Positions 44,603 through 53,094 of a DNA stretch of 64,000 bases are shown piece by piece. Under the pieces are notes generated by a model that saw only the letters and a list, made by a program, of their open reading frames with translations, was not told where the DNA came from and ran no database searches. The stretch spans positions 93,547 to 157,546 of the forward strand of contig CALEPX010000003.1 of assembly GCA_937911045.1 (NCBI GenBank). Direction: 5' to 3'. This DNA comes from an uncultured Fretibacterium sp. (lineage in GTDB: Bacteria > Synergistota > Synergistia > Synergistales > Aminobacteriaceae). Position 1 is the first letter of the stretch. The number at the start of each line of letters is the position of its first letter. Made by a program: the position numbers and the translations under genes.

Positions 44603-45901
44603 ATTTTTAAGTATCTTGTAGCAGTCACGGATCATTTAGCAGCGTTCGTGTTTTTCTTAGGAATTGCGTTCAGTTATTTTGCGCGTAAATCCGGGAATAA
44701 ATTTCGCTCAAGAATAATATATTTAGCGGCGATTTTGGGAATAATTTCCGGATTCGTAATTTTCGGCATCAGAATGAATAATCCCAAGGGAACGAATCTG
44801 TTATTACTGGCGTTCAATCGAAAGCTGATAATTTTCATTGCGGGAACGGCGATTATTTCGAGTGCGCTGGCGTTGCTGAATTTGATTCGTGCGTTTGTAT
44901 CTAAGAGAAATAATAATTTCCTGAGTGAGATTTTTTATTACACGCAATTATTCGTAGCTGTGATTCTGGTTGTGAGTTCGCTGATGTATTTGATCCCGCC
45001 GGTGATTCAATTTACGCGCGAGTTCGTGTATTTCGGTGAAGCCGGTATCAGTACGAATGCTATGCTGCGTGCATTGGGATTTGCAATCGGAATATTCGTT
45101 TGCCTGTTATTATTGCTGAGTTCGTATAAAGTTCACGCTTCACTCGAAACGGAAATTCAGAAAATTACGTTCTTGTTTTTAAGCACGGGTGCGTTTGCGC
45201 TGGAATTTCTGGCGGCGTCGATTTCTGCGTTACAAAGACTCAAGCTGATACCGTTGACGGATAATATTTTCAAGATAATGATCTGGCGCGGAGAAAATCC
45301 GAATGCGTTCCTGTATTTGCAGCTCGCTTTGGGCGTATTGATGTTCGTGTTCGTGATTATAACGCATATTAAACCCAAGGGAATTTTTGCGAACAAAGCC
45401 CTGTTGCGAAAAGAGAAAGCCAGATTGCGAGATTGCCGCCGATGGTCGTGGAGTTTGTGCGTATTCGGTGCGATAGTCGTGTTCATAGTCGTAGTTGTGC
45501 ATTATTACGACACAAAACCTCCAGCGGAAATTCAGCCGGAAAGTTACGAAATTTCCGAGAATATAATTTCGATTCCGTTGTCACAAGTTTCTGATGGACA
45601 TTTGCATAAATTCTCGTATGTAACGCCGAATAATTTTGACGTGCGATTCTTAATCGTGAAAAAACCTGCGGGGACTGCTTACGGAGTTGGGCTTGATGCG
45701 TGCGAAATTTGCGGCATTGCTGGTTATTACGAGCGCGGCAATGAAGAAGTTGTGTGCCGTCGCTGCGATGTCGTCATGAATAAGAACACAATCGGCTTCA
45801 AAGGCGGCTGCAATCCAATCCCGTTTGATTATGAAGTCAAGAACGCGAAAATTTATATCGACGTGAAGAATTTGATCGAGCATGAAAGGAGATTCAAGTA
45901 A
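44603..45901 (+). CDS. DUF2318 (Cj1660-like) membrane protein of the P19 iron system
   Basis: The about 432-residue protein has eight or more hydrophobic segments and a C-terminal extracytoplasmic DUF2318 domain with three cysteine motifs (CEICG, CRRCD, GGCNP). These may bind metal or cofactor. In Campylobacter the homologue lies between p19 and the ABC permeases. AGGAGG (44589-44594) is followed after 8 bases by ATT 44603, in frame and 3 codons after AGGAGG-adjacent stop TAG (44588-44590). The first canonical in-frame start, GTG 44648, has no SD and would cut into the first membrane helix. ATT is therefore the likely initiation codon. Confidence 0.88.
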   Translation: MFKYLVAVTDHLAAFVFFLGIAFSYFARKSGNKFRSRIIYLAAILGIISGFVIFGIRMNNPKGTNLLLLAFNRKLIIFIAGTAIISSALALLNLIRAFVSKRNNNFLSEIFYYTQLFVAVILVVSSLMYLIPPVIQFTREFVYFGEAGISTNAMLRALGFAIGIFVCLLLLLSSYKVHASLETEIQKITFLFLSTGAFALEFLAASISALQRLKLIPLTDNIFKIMIWRGENPNAFLYLQLALGVLMFVFVIITHIKPKGIFANKALLRKEKARLRDCRRWSWSLCVFGAIVVFIVVVVHYYDTKPPAEIQPESYEISENIISIPLSQVSDGHLHKFSYVTPNNFDVRFLIVKKPAGTAYGVGLDACEICGIAGYYERGNEEVVCRRCDVVMNKNTIGFKGGCNPIPFDYEVKNAKIYIDVKNLIEHERRFK

Positions 45902-47187
45902 TGTTCTGGCACATGGTTTTCAAAACGGTATTACGTCAGAAAAGCAAAATGCTTATGATCGCGTTCACAATAATTCTGGGCGTTTCGCTTTCAACGGCTA
46001 TGATGAACGTGATGCTGGGAGTTGGTGACAAAGTTAATCGTGAGCTGAAAGTCTACGGAGCAAATATCACGGTCAGACACAAAGACGCTGCCTTAATGAG
46101 TGATTTGTACGGATTGAATGAGGGCGTCGGTGTTAATGACAAATTCCTGTTCGAAGAGGACGTGCTAAAGCTCAAGACGATTTTCTGGGGATTTAATATT
46201 CTGGATTTTGCGCCTATGCTGGAGGGCAAAGCTGTGATGAATCTTCCCGGGAAAAATTCTCGTGCTGTTGACGTGAAAATTAACGGGACTTGGATTGCTA
46301 AACACAACACGCTCTCAACCGGTGAAGAACTCGACACAGGCTTGAAGGCTTTGCGAACTTGGTGGGATGTTAAGGGCGAATGGCTGAACGAATCTCGCGA
46401 CGATGAAATTATGTTCGGGAATTTGCTCGCTGAAAAATCCGGCGTGAAAATTGGCGATGCAGTTGCTTTGAACGGCAGAAATTTTATCGTGAAGGGAATA
46501 TTCACAGATGGCGGCGATGCTGACGAGGAAATTTTGATGACGTTGGCTGCTGCTCAGAGTGTTTTGAATTTGGGCGGGAAAATTTCGAGTATAGAAGTCT
46601 CGGCTCTTACGACACCGGATAATGATCTGGCTAAGAAAGCTGCTCAGAATCCGAAAAGCCTCTCTCCGGACGAGTACGAAACTTGGTATTGCACGGCGTA
46701 TGTCAGCGCGATATGTCACCAGATTCAGGAAGTCATTCGCGATGGAGTTGCTAAACCAGTAAGACAAGTCGCAGAATCTGAGGGCACGATTTTGAACAAA
46801 ACGACGCTCTTGATGATCCTGATTACGATTTTGAGCTCGATTGGATCGGCGTTGGCAATTTCGAATTTGATAACGGCGAGTGTTATCGAACGCAGTCAGG
46901 AATTGGGACTTTTGAAGGCGTTGGGCGCGTATAACTGGCAGATTGCGCTTTTAGTTCTGGTCGAAGTTATGATTACGGGATTATTCGGAGGTGTGTTCGG
47001 ATATTTTCTGGGGATCGGATTCGCTCAGGTAATCGGTCAGACTGTTTTTGGATCATATATCGAGATTGCTCAGATGGTGATCTTGATTGTCGGTGTGATT
47101 TTGTTTTTCGTGACGTTGGCTGGCAGCATTCCGGCGATTCGTTACTTGATGGCGTTGAAACCAACGGAGGTATTACATGGCAAGTAG
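45901..47187 (+). CDS. MacB/FtsX-type ABC transporter permease, P19 system (first)
   Basis: The 428-residue permease has an N-terminal helix (MLMIAFTIILGVSLSTAMMN), a large extracytoplasmic MacB-PCD domain (about 45-285) and three C-terminal helices with the FtsX motif ERSQELGLLKALGA. It corresponds to Cj1661. The ATG shares one base with the previous stop (TAATG). Together with the next two genes it forms a mechanotransmission-type ABC complex that aids P19 iron delivery. Confidence 0.92.
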   Translation: MFWHMVFKTVLRQKSKMLMIAFTIILGVSLSTAMMNVMLGVGDKVNRELKVYGANITVRHKDAALMSDLYGLNEGVGVNDKFLFEEDVLKLKTIFWGFNILDFAPMLEGKAVMNLPGKNSRAVDVKINGTWIAKHNTLSTGEELDTGLKALRTWWDVKGEWLNESRDDEIMFGNLLAEKSGVKIGDAVALNGRNFIVKGIFTDGGDADEEILMTLAAAQSVLNLGGKISSIEVSALTTPDNDLAKKAAQNPKSLSPDEYETWYCTAYVSAICHQIQEVIRDGVAKPVRQVAESEGTILNKTTLLMILITILSSIGSALAISNLITASVIERSQELGLLKALGAYNWQIALLVLVEVMITGLFGGVFGYFLGIGFAQVIGQTVFGSYIEIAQMVILIVGVILFFVTLAGSIPAIRYLMALKPTEVLHGK

Positions 47188-48385
47188 CAGACGCAAAATG
47201 TATTTCAGAATGGTGACGAGTTCGCTAATCAGGCGCGCGTCGAGATTAATAATTGCAGTTTTAGCGATTGCGATTGGTGCGACGATTTTATCCGGACTTG
47301 TTACGATTTATTATGACATTCCGGAACAGTTGGGACGAGAATTTAGATCTTACGGTGCGAATTTGATCGTTTTGCCGAAAGGTGACGCGAAAATTACTCG
47401 GGAAATTCTTGCCGAACTCGAAAATATAATCGGGCGCGAAAAAATTGTCGGGATTGCGCCGTATCGTTATCAAACCGTCAAGATTAACGAACAGCCGTAT
47501 ATAATCGCAGGAACAGATTTACCCGAAGCTGAGAAAAATAGTCCGTTCTGGTATATCGAGGGCAGTTGGGCAAATTCCGATGAACCTGATCACGTCATGA
47601 TTGGTCACGAGATTGCAGAGACGCTGAACCTGAATTTGGGAGATTCGTTCGTCGTTCAGGGCGTTAAATACGGCGAAAGAGCAGAAGCTTCACGTCAGGA
47701 TTATTCCGCGAAAGAGAATTTACAGCGTGACAAAGCCAGACAGAATTTCAACAAGAAGCTGTTTGTGAAAGGCATTATTACGACTGGCGGAGCAGAAGAA
47801 GGATTTATTTTCGCGGACTCGAATATGCTTGACGAACTTGTTGGCGATATTTTCCGGGCTGATGTTGTCGAATGCAGCGTAATAGCCGATGCTCAAGAAC
47901 TCGAAAATCTCTCACGCGTAATCGAAACGAAACTGAGTAATTTATTGCCGCGAGCTGTTCGCAGACTGACGCAATCTCAGGATATAGTTCTGGGAAAGTT
48001 GCAGGCGTTGGTATTATTAGTTACGGTAATTGTGTTGATAATCACGATGATTTCGGTTTATACGACGATGATGGCAATGGTCGCTGAACGTCGTCGGGAA
48101 ATCGCTCTGAAGAAAGCACTCGGAGCGGAAAATAATTTAATCATGAGTGAATTGCTCGGTGAAGGCGTGTCGTTGGGATTCCTTGGAGGAGCAGCAGGCG
48201 TGTTTCTGGGATTCGAATTTGCGCAACGTGTCAGCTTGAATGTTTTTGGACGCGCGATTCATTTTCAGGTTGCGTTAATCCCGATAACGATTGCGGTATT
48301 TATCTTGATAACGGTGCTAGCGTCGATATTGCCGGTACGTAAAGTTATGGACATTCACCCGGCTATAGTCTTGAAAGGAGAATAA
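47177..48385 (+). CDS. MacB/FtsX-type ABC transporter permease, P19 system (second)
   Basis: The 402-residue permease repeats the layout of its neighbour. It has one N-terminal helix (RLIIAVLAIAIGATILSGLV), an extracytoplasmic domain with GTDLPEAEKNSPFWYIEGSW, and C-terminal helices with ERRREIALKKALGAENN and SILPVRKVMDIHPAIVLKGE. It overlaps the preceding gene by 11 bases and corresponds to Cj1662. Confidence 0.92.
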   Translation: MASSRRKMYFRMVTSSLIRRASRLIIAVLAIAIGATILSGLVTIYYDIPEQLGREFRSYGANLIVLPKGDAKITREILAELENIIGREKIVGIAPYRYQTVKINEQPYIIAGTDLPEAEKNSPFWYIEGSWANSDEPDHVMIGHEIAETLNLNLGDSFVVQGVKYGERAEASRQDYSAKENLQRDKARQNFNKKLFVKGIITTGGAEEGFIFADSNMLDELVGDIFRADVVECSVIADAQELENLSRVIETKLSNLLPRAVRRLTQSQDIVLGKLQALVLLVTVIVLIITMISVYTTMMAMVAERRREIALKKALGAENNLIMSELLGEGVSLGFLGGAAGVFLGFEFAQRVSLNVFGRAIHFQVALIPITIAVFILITVLASILPVRKVMDIHPAIVLKGE

Positions 48386-48387
48386 TT

Positions 48388-49107
48388 TTGTCTAAGTCTA
48401 AGTCTAAACAGATTCTTGAGTTGAAGAACGTCTCGAAGATTTACGGATCGTTGAAGGCGTTGGCGGATATAAATTTGAGCGTTAATGCCGGAGATTGGCT
48501 GTCGATTATGGGGCCGTCCGGTTCGGGAAAAACTACGATGATAAATATAATCGGCTGCATGGATACGCCCTCAAGCGGAAGCGTTATACTTGACGGACTG
48601 GATATTAGCCGCGAGAATGCGTCGAGTTTAACGCGAATCAGACGTGACAAAATCGGCTTGATATTCCAGCAGTTTCACCTGATTAGTTATCTGACAGCTG
48701 TTGAGAACGTAATGGTTGCGCAATATTATCACAGTATGCCGGACGAGGCTGAGGCAATGGAAGCTCTTGAGAAAGTCGGCTTGAAAGATCGTGCGAGACA
48801 TTTGCCGGCACAGTTATCAGGCGGAGAACAGCAGAGAGTTTGTATAGCGCGCGCGTTGATAAATTCCCCGGAAATTTTGCTGGGTGATGAGCCAACGGGA
48901 AATCTTGACGAAGAAAATGAACGAATCGTCGTTGATATTTTCAGGAGATTACATGACGAGGGAGTTACGATTATAATCGTCACGCATGATCCGGAAGTCG
49001 GTGACGTTGCTCAGAGGAAAATCATTCTCGAACACGGGCGCGTAATTCAGGATATAGATCAGAGTTCGACATTCGGAAATGCTTTGAAGATTCATCATGA
49101 GCAATAA
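48388..49107 (+). CDS. ABC transporter ATPase, LolD/MacB-like, P19 system
   Basis: The 239-residue ATPase has Walker A GPSGSGKTTMINI, LIFQQFHLISYLTAVENV (Q-loop), LSGGEQQRVCIARAL, Walker B EILLGDEPTGNLD and the H-loop THDPEVG. The TTG start follows AAAGGAG by 7-8 bases and the first codons are a small repeat (TCTAAG three times, Ser-Lys). It corresponds to Cj1663. The thioredoxin-like genes that end the Campylobacter locus are absent here. Confidence 0.94.
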   Translation: MSKSKSKQILELKNVSKIYGSLKALADINLSVNAGDWLSIMGPSGSGKTTMINIIGCMDTPSSGSVILDGLDISRENASSLTRIRRDKIGLIFQQFHLISYLTAVENVMVAQYYHSMPDEAEAMEALEKVGLKDRARHLPAQLSGGEQQRVCIARALINSPEILLGDEPTGNLDEENERIVVDIFRRLHDEGVTIIIVTHDPEVGDVAQRKIILEHGRVIQDIDQSSTFGNALKIHHEQ

Positions 49108-50200
49108 ATTCGAGATTATAAATGCGCGTGTTGAAAAGTTGCGTGCGTTGATGACTGAGCGTGGACTTGATGTGTTCGTGCTGCTCGTTGATGAGCGTGC
49201 AAATTCTGAGAGCTGCCATTATATTTCGGGCTTTCGAGGCAGTTCTGCTGCGTTGATAATCGATCGCGACAGAGCTAGATTAATAACCGACGGACGCTAT
49301 CAGACTCAAGTCGTCATGCAATCACCGTTTGAGATTACGATTCAGTCTGGATTGTCTTTGCCGGAATATATCGCGCGTGAAGTTGCGAGTTATAAAACTG
49401 CTGGGTTCGAAGCTGAGAAAATTTCGTATTATACGTTCCAGAAATATTTCGCGAAAGTTGGCGTGAATTGGCAGGACGCGTCGGACTTGATGAAGATTTT
49501 GCGCCGTAAAAAAGATTCGTCTGAGATTGCGTTAATCAAGAAAGCTGCGTTGATTGGGCGAATGGCTTACGGAAATGTTCTGAGGGAATTTGCGCCTGAT
49601 ATGACGGAAATTGATTTTGACATTTTGCTGAATCAGGAAATAAAAAAACTCGGTGCGGAAAAAGGCTGGGCACATGATGATTTTATCGTAGCGTCGGGCG
49701 AACGTGGCGCGATGTGTCATGCTCCGGCTACGCTGCGAAAGATTCAAGTCGGTGAAGTTGTTACGGTTGATTACGGTGCGATGTTCGAAGGCTACATGAG
49801 CGATATTACACGGAATTTTGCGATTGGCAATGCGAGTTCGAAAGCTCTTGAGATAAATAATATCCTGCTCGAAGCACATCACGAAGCTGTGAAAATTTTG
49901 CGCCCGGGAATTTCTGGTCGGGAAGTTGACGCGCGCGCACGGGAAATTATTTCGAAATACGGCTACGCTGACAAATTCGTTCACGGTTTGGGACACGGTC
50001 TCGGGCTTGAAGTTCACGAGTCGCCGCGATTATCGAGAATTTCACGTGATGTTTTGCAAATCGGTGATGTCGTTACGATTGAGCCGGGGATTTATATCGA
50101 AGGCTGGGGCGGATTGCGAATCGAGGACGATTACTTGATAGTCGAGGACACTTGCGAATGTCTGACGCTGAATGATAACCAGAGTATCGAGATTGTTTAA
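49097..50200 (+). CDS. M24-family Xaa-Pro aminopeptidase
   Basis: The 367-residue cytosolic dimetal peptidase removes N-terminal residues preceding proline. Its creatinase-like N-domain holds CHYISGFRGSSAALII and LITDGRYQTQ. The catalytic domain has all five metal ligands: the two Asp in VDYGAMFEGYMSDITRNF, His in GLGHGLGLEVHE, and Glu in VTIEPGIYIEG and GGLRIEDDYLI. It overlaps the ABC ATPase gene by 11 bases and has its own terminator. It is suited to a peptide-fermenting anaerobe. Confidence 0.94.
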   Translation: MSNKFEIINARVEKLRALMTERGLDVFVLLVDERANSESCHYISGFRGSSAALIIDRDRARLITDGRYQTQVVMQSPFEITIQSGLSLPEYIAREVASYKTAGFEAEKISYYTFQKYFAKVGVNWQDASDLMKILRRKKDSSEIALIKKAALIGRMAYGNVLREFAPDMTEIDFDILLNQEIKKLGAEKGWAHDDFIVASGERGAMCHAPATLRKIQVGEVVTVDYGAMFEGYMSDITRNFAIGNASSKALEINNILLEAHHEAVKILRPGISGREVDARAREIISKYGYADKFVHGLGHGLGLEVHESPRLSRISRDVLQIGDVVTIEPGIYIEGWGGLRIEDDYLIVEDTCECLTLNDNQSIEIV

Positions 50201-50201
50201 G

Positions 50202-50224
50202 ACGGGGGCGCGTTCCCCGTTTTT
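50202..50224 (+). terminator. Intrinsic terminator of the iron/peptidase operon
   Basis: ACGGGG (50202-50207) pairs with CCCCGT (50215-50220) around a short loop and is followed by TTTT. It begins directly behind the peptidase stop. Confidence 0.85.
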
Positions 50225-50228
50225 ATTA

Positions 50229-50237
50229 TGATATAAT
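50229..50237 (+). promoter_or_regulatory. Extended -10 promoter candidate for the DUF4139 gene
   Basis: TGA plus a perfect TATAAT lies 40 bases before the ATG at 50277, directly after the terminator. No good -35 is visible. Confidence 0.45.
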
Positions 50238-50276
50238 TTGCGAAAATAGCTGAGTTTTTAACGGGAGGTTTTATTC

Positions 50277-51908
50277 ATGAGGATTTTTTGCATTGTAGCG
50301 TTGGTGTTAGTATTGTCGTTTTTTGGATTTGATGTCGCGTTTGCAGATGAGTCTGCGTTCAAATATGAGTATGCGTCCGAGATTGTAGCCGTAGATTTTT
50401 ATCCGTCCGGAGCAAAATTCACGTTCAAGTATAAGCCGAGTGAAAATGATTTCGAGTTCGCAATTCCCGGAGCTTTTAACGCGGATTCAGTCAGAGCTGT
50501 TGACGCGAAAAATTCCGGTGCGAATATTCAGGCGAGAAGCGTAACACGTGCTGAATGGATTCCGGATTATATTCGCGAGTTAAATTCACAGGTCGAGGCA
50601 CATAGCAAGAAAATTCAGGAGCTTAATTACGAGAAAGAAGCTCTGGAGCAGACGATCTCGTTCTTGAAAAATACTAAGCCAAAAGATTCTGATGCCGGCG
50701 GATTGCTGAATTTTATAAAAGAATCTCAGGTTTTGCGTCAGGAAACGAATAATAGATTGCTAGCTGTGAATAACAAGCTGAACGATGAGCGCAAGATTCT
50801 CAAAATTCTTGAGGCAGAGCGTAGTTCAAAACTTCCGGCACGTAATGACAGATTCGTTTTGGTAACAGGAAATGCCAATGCTGAATTTCTTTTCGAGGCG
50901 TTCACGTCATACGCGGATTGGAACGCGAAATACACACTCGATCTTGATTCAAAGAGCGGCGATATTAAGGCTCAAATGTTCGCGAAAATTTCACAGCGTA
51001 CGGGCTTGGATTACGAGGGCAAAATTACGCTTCACACGAAAACTCCTGATGAAAGAATCGTCGAGCCAAAAATCTTACCGTTGAAAGCTTCGTTCCAGCC
51101 AAAAGTCGAGAGAGTTACGGCAGCTCCTGGCTCTGCTCCGAGATTTGACAGAATGAGTATGAGAATGAAAATGGATTCGGCCGCGAATTATGAGGCTGCA
51201 TCCGAACCTGAAGAGGATTATGACGCACTTGACATGATGCTAGATCTCGGAAGTGTTGAAAATCGTCAAGTACAGAGCATGACGGAAAGTTTGTCTGATC
51301 GTGCGATTGAGTTGTTCGCGAAATTAACTGGTGACGGCAGAGAATCGAATTTCGAAATTCACGCGAACGAAATTAATCTCACGTCCGAGCCTGAGATATT
51401 ATTAATCCCGGAGCAAAGACGTTATGCCTGGATAGTTGCGAACATGGACGTTGTGAATAATACGCGATTGATTCCGGGACAGGCTGAGTTGCGCGTCGAT
51501 GGCAATCCGTCCGGGAAAATCGTTCTGAGTGAGAACAGCTTGAGTAAGCGTGAAATGCCGTTCGGATATATCGAGCAAATCACGTGTGAACGCAACTTGA
51601 TAACGGAGAAAGTCAGTTCGAGTACGTTTTTCAGCAATAACGAGGGACGCACAAGCGGTTATGTGATCAAGATTACGAATGGCTCGAATCAGGATCGCAA
51701 AATCACGGTGAAAGACCGCCTGCCTATCCCGACGAATGACAAAATTACGCTTGATGTTAAGTCAATTAATCCCGCCGAAAAATCTCGCGACAAAGATAAT
51801 ATTCTGACTTGGGAACTTGATGTCAAAGCTGGCGAAAGTGTAGAAATTTCTGTTGATTACTCGCTGAAATATCCATCGAGCGAAACGTTGCAATTCGACG
51901 GGCGTTAA
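50277..51908 (+). CDS. Secreted DUF4139-domain protein
   Basis: The 543-residue protein has a signal peptide (MRIFCIVALVLVLSFFGFD, cleavage near AFADE). An N-terminal part resembles DUF4140 (VAVDFYPSGAKFTFKYKPSE). A coiled coil follows (about 100-185, LNSQVEAHSKKIQELNYEKE), then a C-terminal DUF4139 beta-rich domain with the family-like VSSSTFFSNNEGRTSGYVIKI and TWELDVKAGESVEISVDYSL. The function of this family is unknown; bacterial members are predicted to be surface or periplasmic. The ATG follows GGGAGG by about 10 bases. The next gene starts 7 bases downstream. Confidence 0.8.
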   Translation: MRIFCIVALVLVLSFFGFDVAFADESAFKYEYASEIVAVDFYPSGAKFTFKYKPSENDFEFAIPGAFNADSVRAVDAKNSGANIQARSVTRAEWIPDYIRELNSQVEAHSKKIQELNYEKEALEQTISFLKNTKPKDSDAGGLLNFIKESQVLRQETNNRLLAVNNKLNDERKILKILEAERSSKLPARNDRFVLVTGNANAEFLFEAFTSYADWNAKYTLDLDSKSGDIKAQMFAKISQRTGLDYEGKITLHTKTPDERIVEPKILPLKASFQPKVERVTAAPGSAPRFDRMSMRMKMDSAANYEAASEPEEDYDALDMMLDLGSVENRQVQSMTESLSDRAIELFAKLTGDGRESNFEIHANEINLTSEPEILLIPEQRRYAWIVANMDVVNNTRLIPGQAELRVDGNPSGKIVLSENSLSKREMPFGYIEQITCERNLITEKVSSSTFFSNNEGRTSGYVIKITNGSNQDRKITVKDRLPIPTNDKITLDVKSINPAEKSRDKDNILTWELDVKAGESVEISVDYSLKYPSSETLQFDGR

Positions 51909-51915
51909 TAAAATT

Positions 51916-53088
51916 ATGGGGCAGAATAGTTTTTTCAAGTGGATAACTGTGCCGCCGGTCGTAGCGATTGGAACTGTGTTTTTTGCGCAGGTTATGGGCG
52001 GTGGCAGCGTTGTCGGAGAAGTTGATCTGGCAATTTGGGCGTTAATCTGGTTATTATTCATCGTGCTGAGCTTCTTGTACGGAATGTTTATTTCGCACGG
52101 ATTCAATGCGGGCTTAATCTCGCTGCAGGCTGTTACTCAGGGAATATTGCTGTGTCCGCTGGCGATAGTTTACGGCGCGCGAATGGTGCAGTGGCTCGGA
52201 GTTGTGATCGCAGTGTGCGGAGCTGTGGCGCTTGTCGTAGCTTATAATCAGCAACAGATTGAGAGTGTTCAGGCAAAAATCCCAAAGGGCGTTGAGAATG
52301 ACGTGAGAAGAATCCCTGCGAAATTTGCTATAACTGACGAGACCGGCGTAATCTTGAATATCACGAATGAAATGTTGGACGCGATTGACGAGTTACGCGA
52401 TGATGTTGTCGGGAAAAATATCTCGGAATTTTTCAGCCCGGTTAGCAAGACTGCGCAGATAAAAGACAAATTCTGGGATATTACGCGCAGAGTGACCGAT
52501 GGCGGACATAGATATTATTTCGAGCTTCATCAGAAGGGCTTGCCTACGGGTGACGAATCTACGCAATCTGAGAATGCTGAAACTGCGGCGCAAAATGCTG
52601 TTACGTTCTTTGATCCTGACACGAAGCTTCACACGTATCAATATGCGATGGCGAGAATCAGCGATGATTTGTACAGGTTGGAGCGTTACGGAAGATCTGT
52701 CTGTGCGATTCTGATTCGCGTAGTTTTCCCGAAGTTGCTGCCAGATGAGGACATGAGCAAATATTCAGAGCCGTTTAATGCGTACTGTGCGCTGATAAAG
52801 AAAAATATTCGTGCGTCGGATACGGCTGTTCAACTGGATGATACTCAAGTCGCGATAATTTTGCCGGAATGTGACAAGCCCATGGAAGAGAACGTCGCTG
52901 AAAGATTGATGTCTCTGGTGAATACGCTTTGTGAGACTTACAACGTGTATTATAACGTGACGATGCTTAGTGTGTCGGCGTATTATCACTCAGGGGCGTC
53001 TGATGTTCCGACGGCGAAATCGCTGCTTGACAAGCTCAAGAATGACATGACGCAAAAATATTCAACTACAGCTCTGGCGGAGTTTTAG
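51916..53088 (+). CDS. Membrane protein with PAS-like region and degenerate GGDEF domain
   Basis: The 390-residue protein has four hydrophobic helices in residues 1-115. A PAS-like segment follows (about 135-205, FAITDETGVILNITNEML and VVGKNISEFF), then a C-terminal domain that aligns by pattern with diguanylate cyclases. FDPDTKLHTYQYAMARISDD stands where DxLTGLxNRR is usual, LYRLERYGRSVCAILIRVV follows, and LDDTQVAIILPECDKPMEEN stands where the GGDEF catalytic motif is normally found. The GG(D/E)EF signature is lost, so it should not make c-di-GMP. It may act as a sensor or scaffold. It sits 7 bases before the LptF/G-like gene. Confidence 0.65.
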   Translation: MGQNSFFKWITVPPVVAIGTVFFAQVMGGGSVVGEVDLAIWALIWLLFIVLSFLYGMFISHGFNAGLISLQAVTQGILLCPLAIVYGARMVQWLGVVIAVCGAVALVVAYNQQQIESVQAKIPKGVENDVRRIPAKFAITDETGVILNITNEMLDAIDELRDDVVGKNISEFFSPVSKTAQIKDKFWDITRRVTDGGHRYYFELHQKGLPTGDESTQSENAETAAQNAVTFFDPDTKLHTYQYAMARISDDLYRLERYGRSVCAILIRVVFPKLLPDEDMSKYSEPFNAYCALIKKNIRASDTAVQLDDTQVAIILPECDKPMEENVAERLMSLVNTLCETYNVYYNVTMLSVSAYYHSGASDVPTAKSLLDKLKNDMTQKYSTTALAEF

Positions 53089-53094
53089 CGAATC

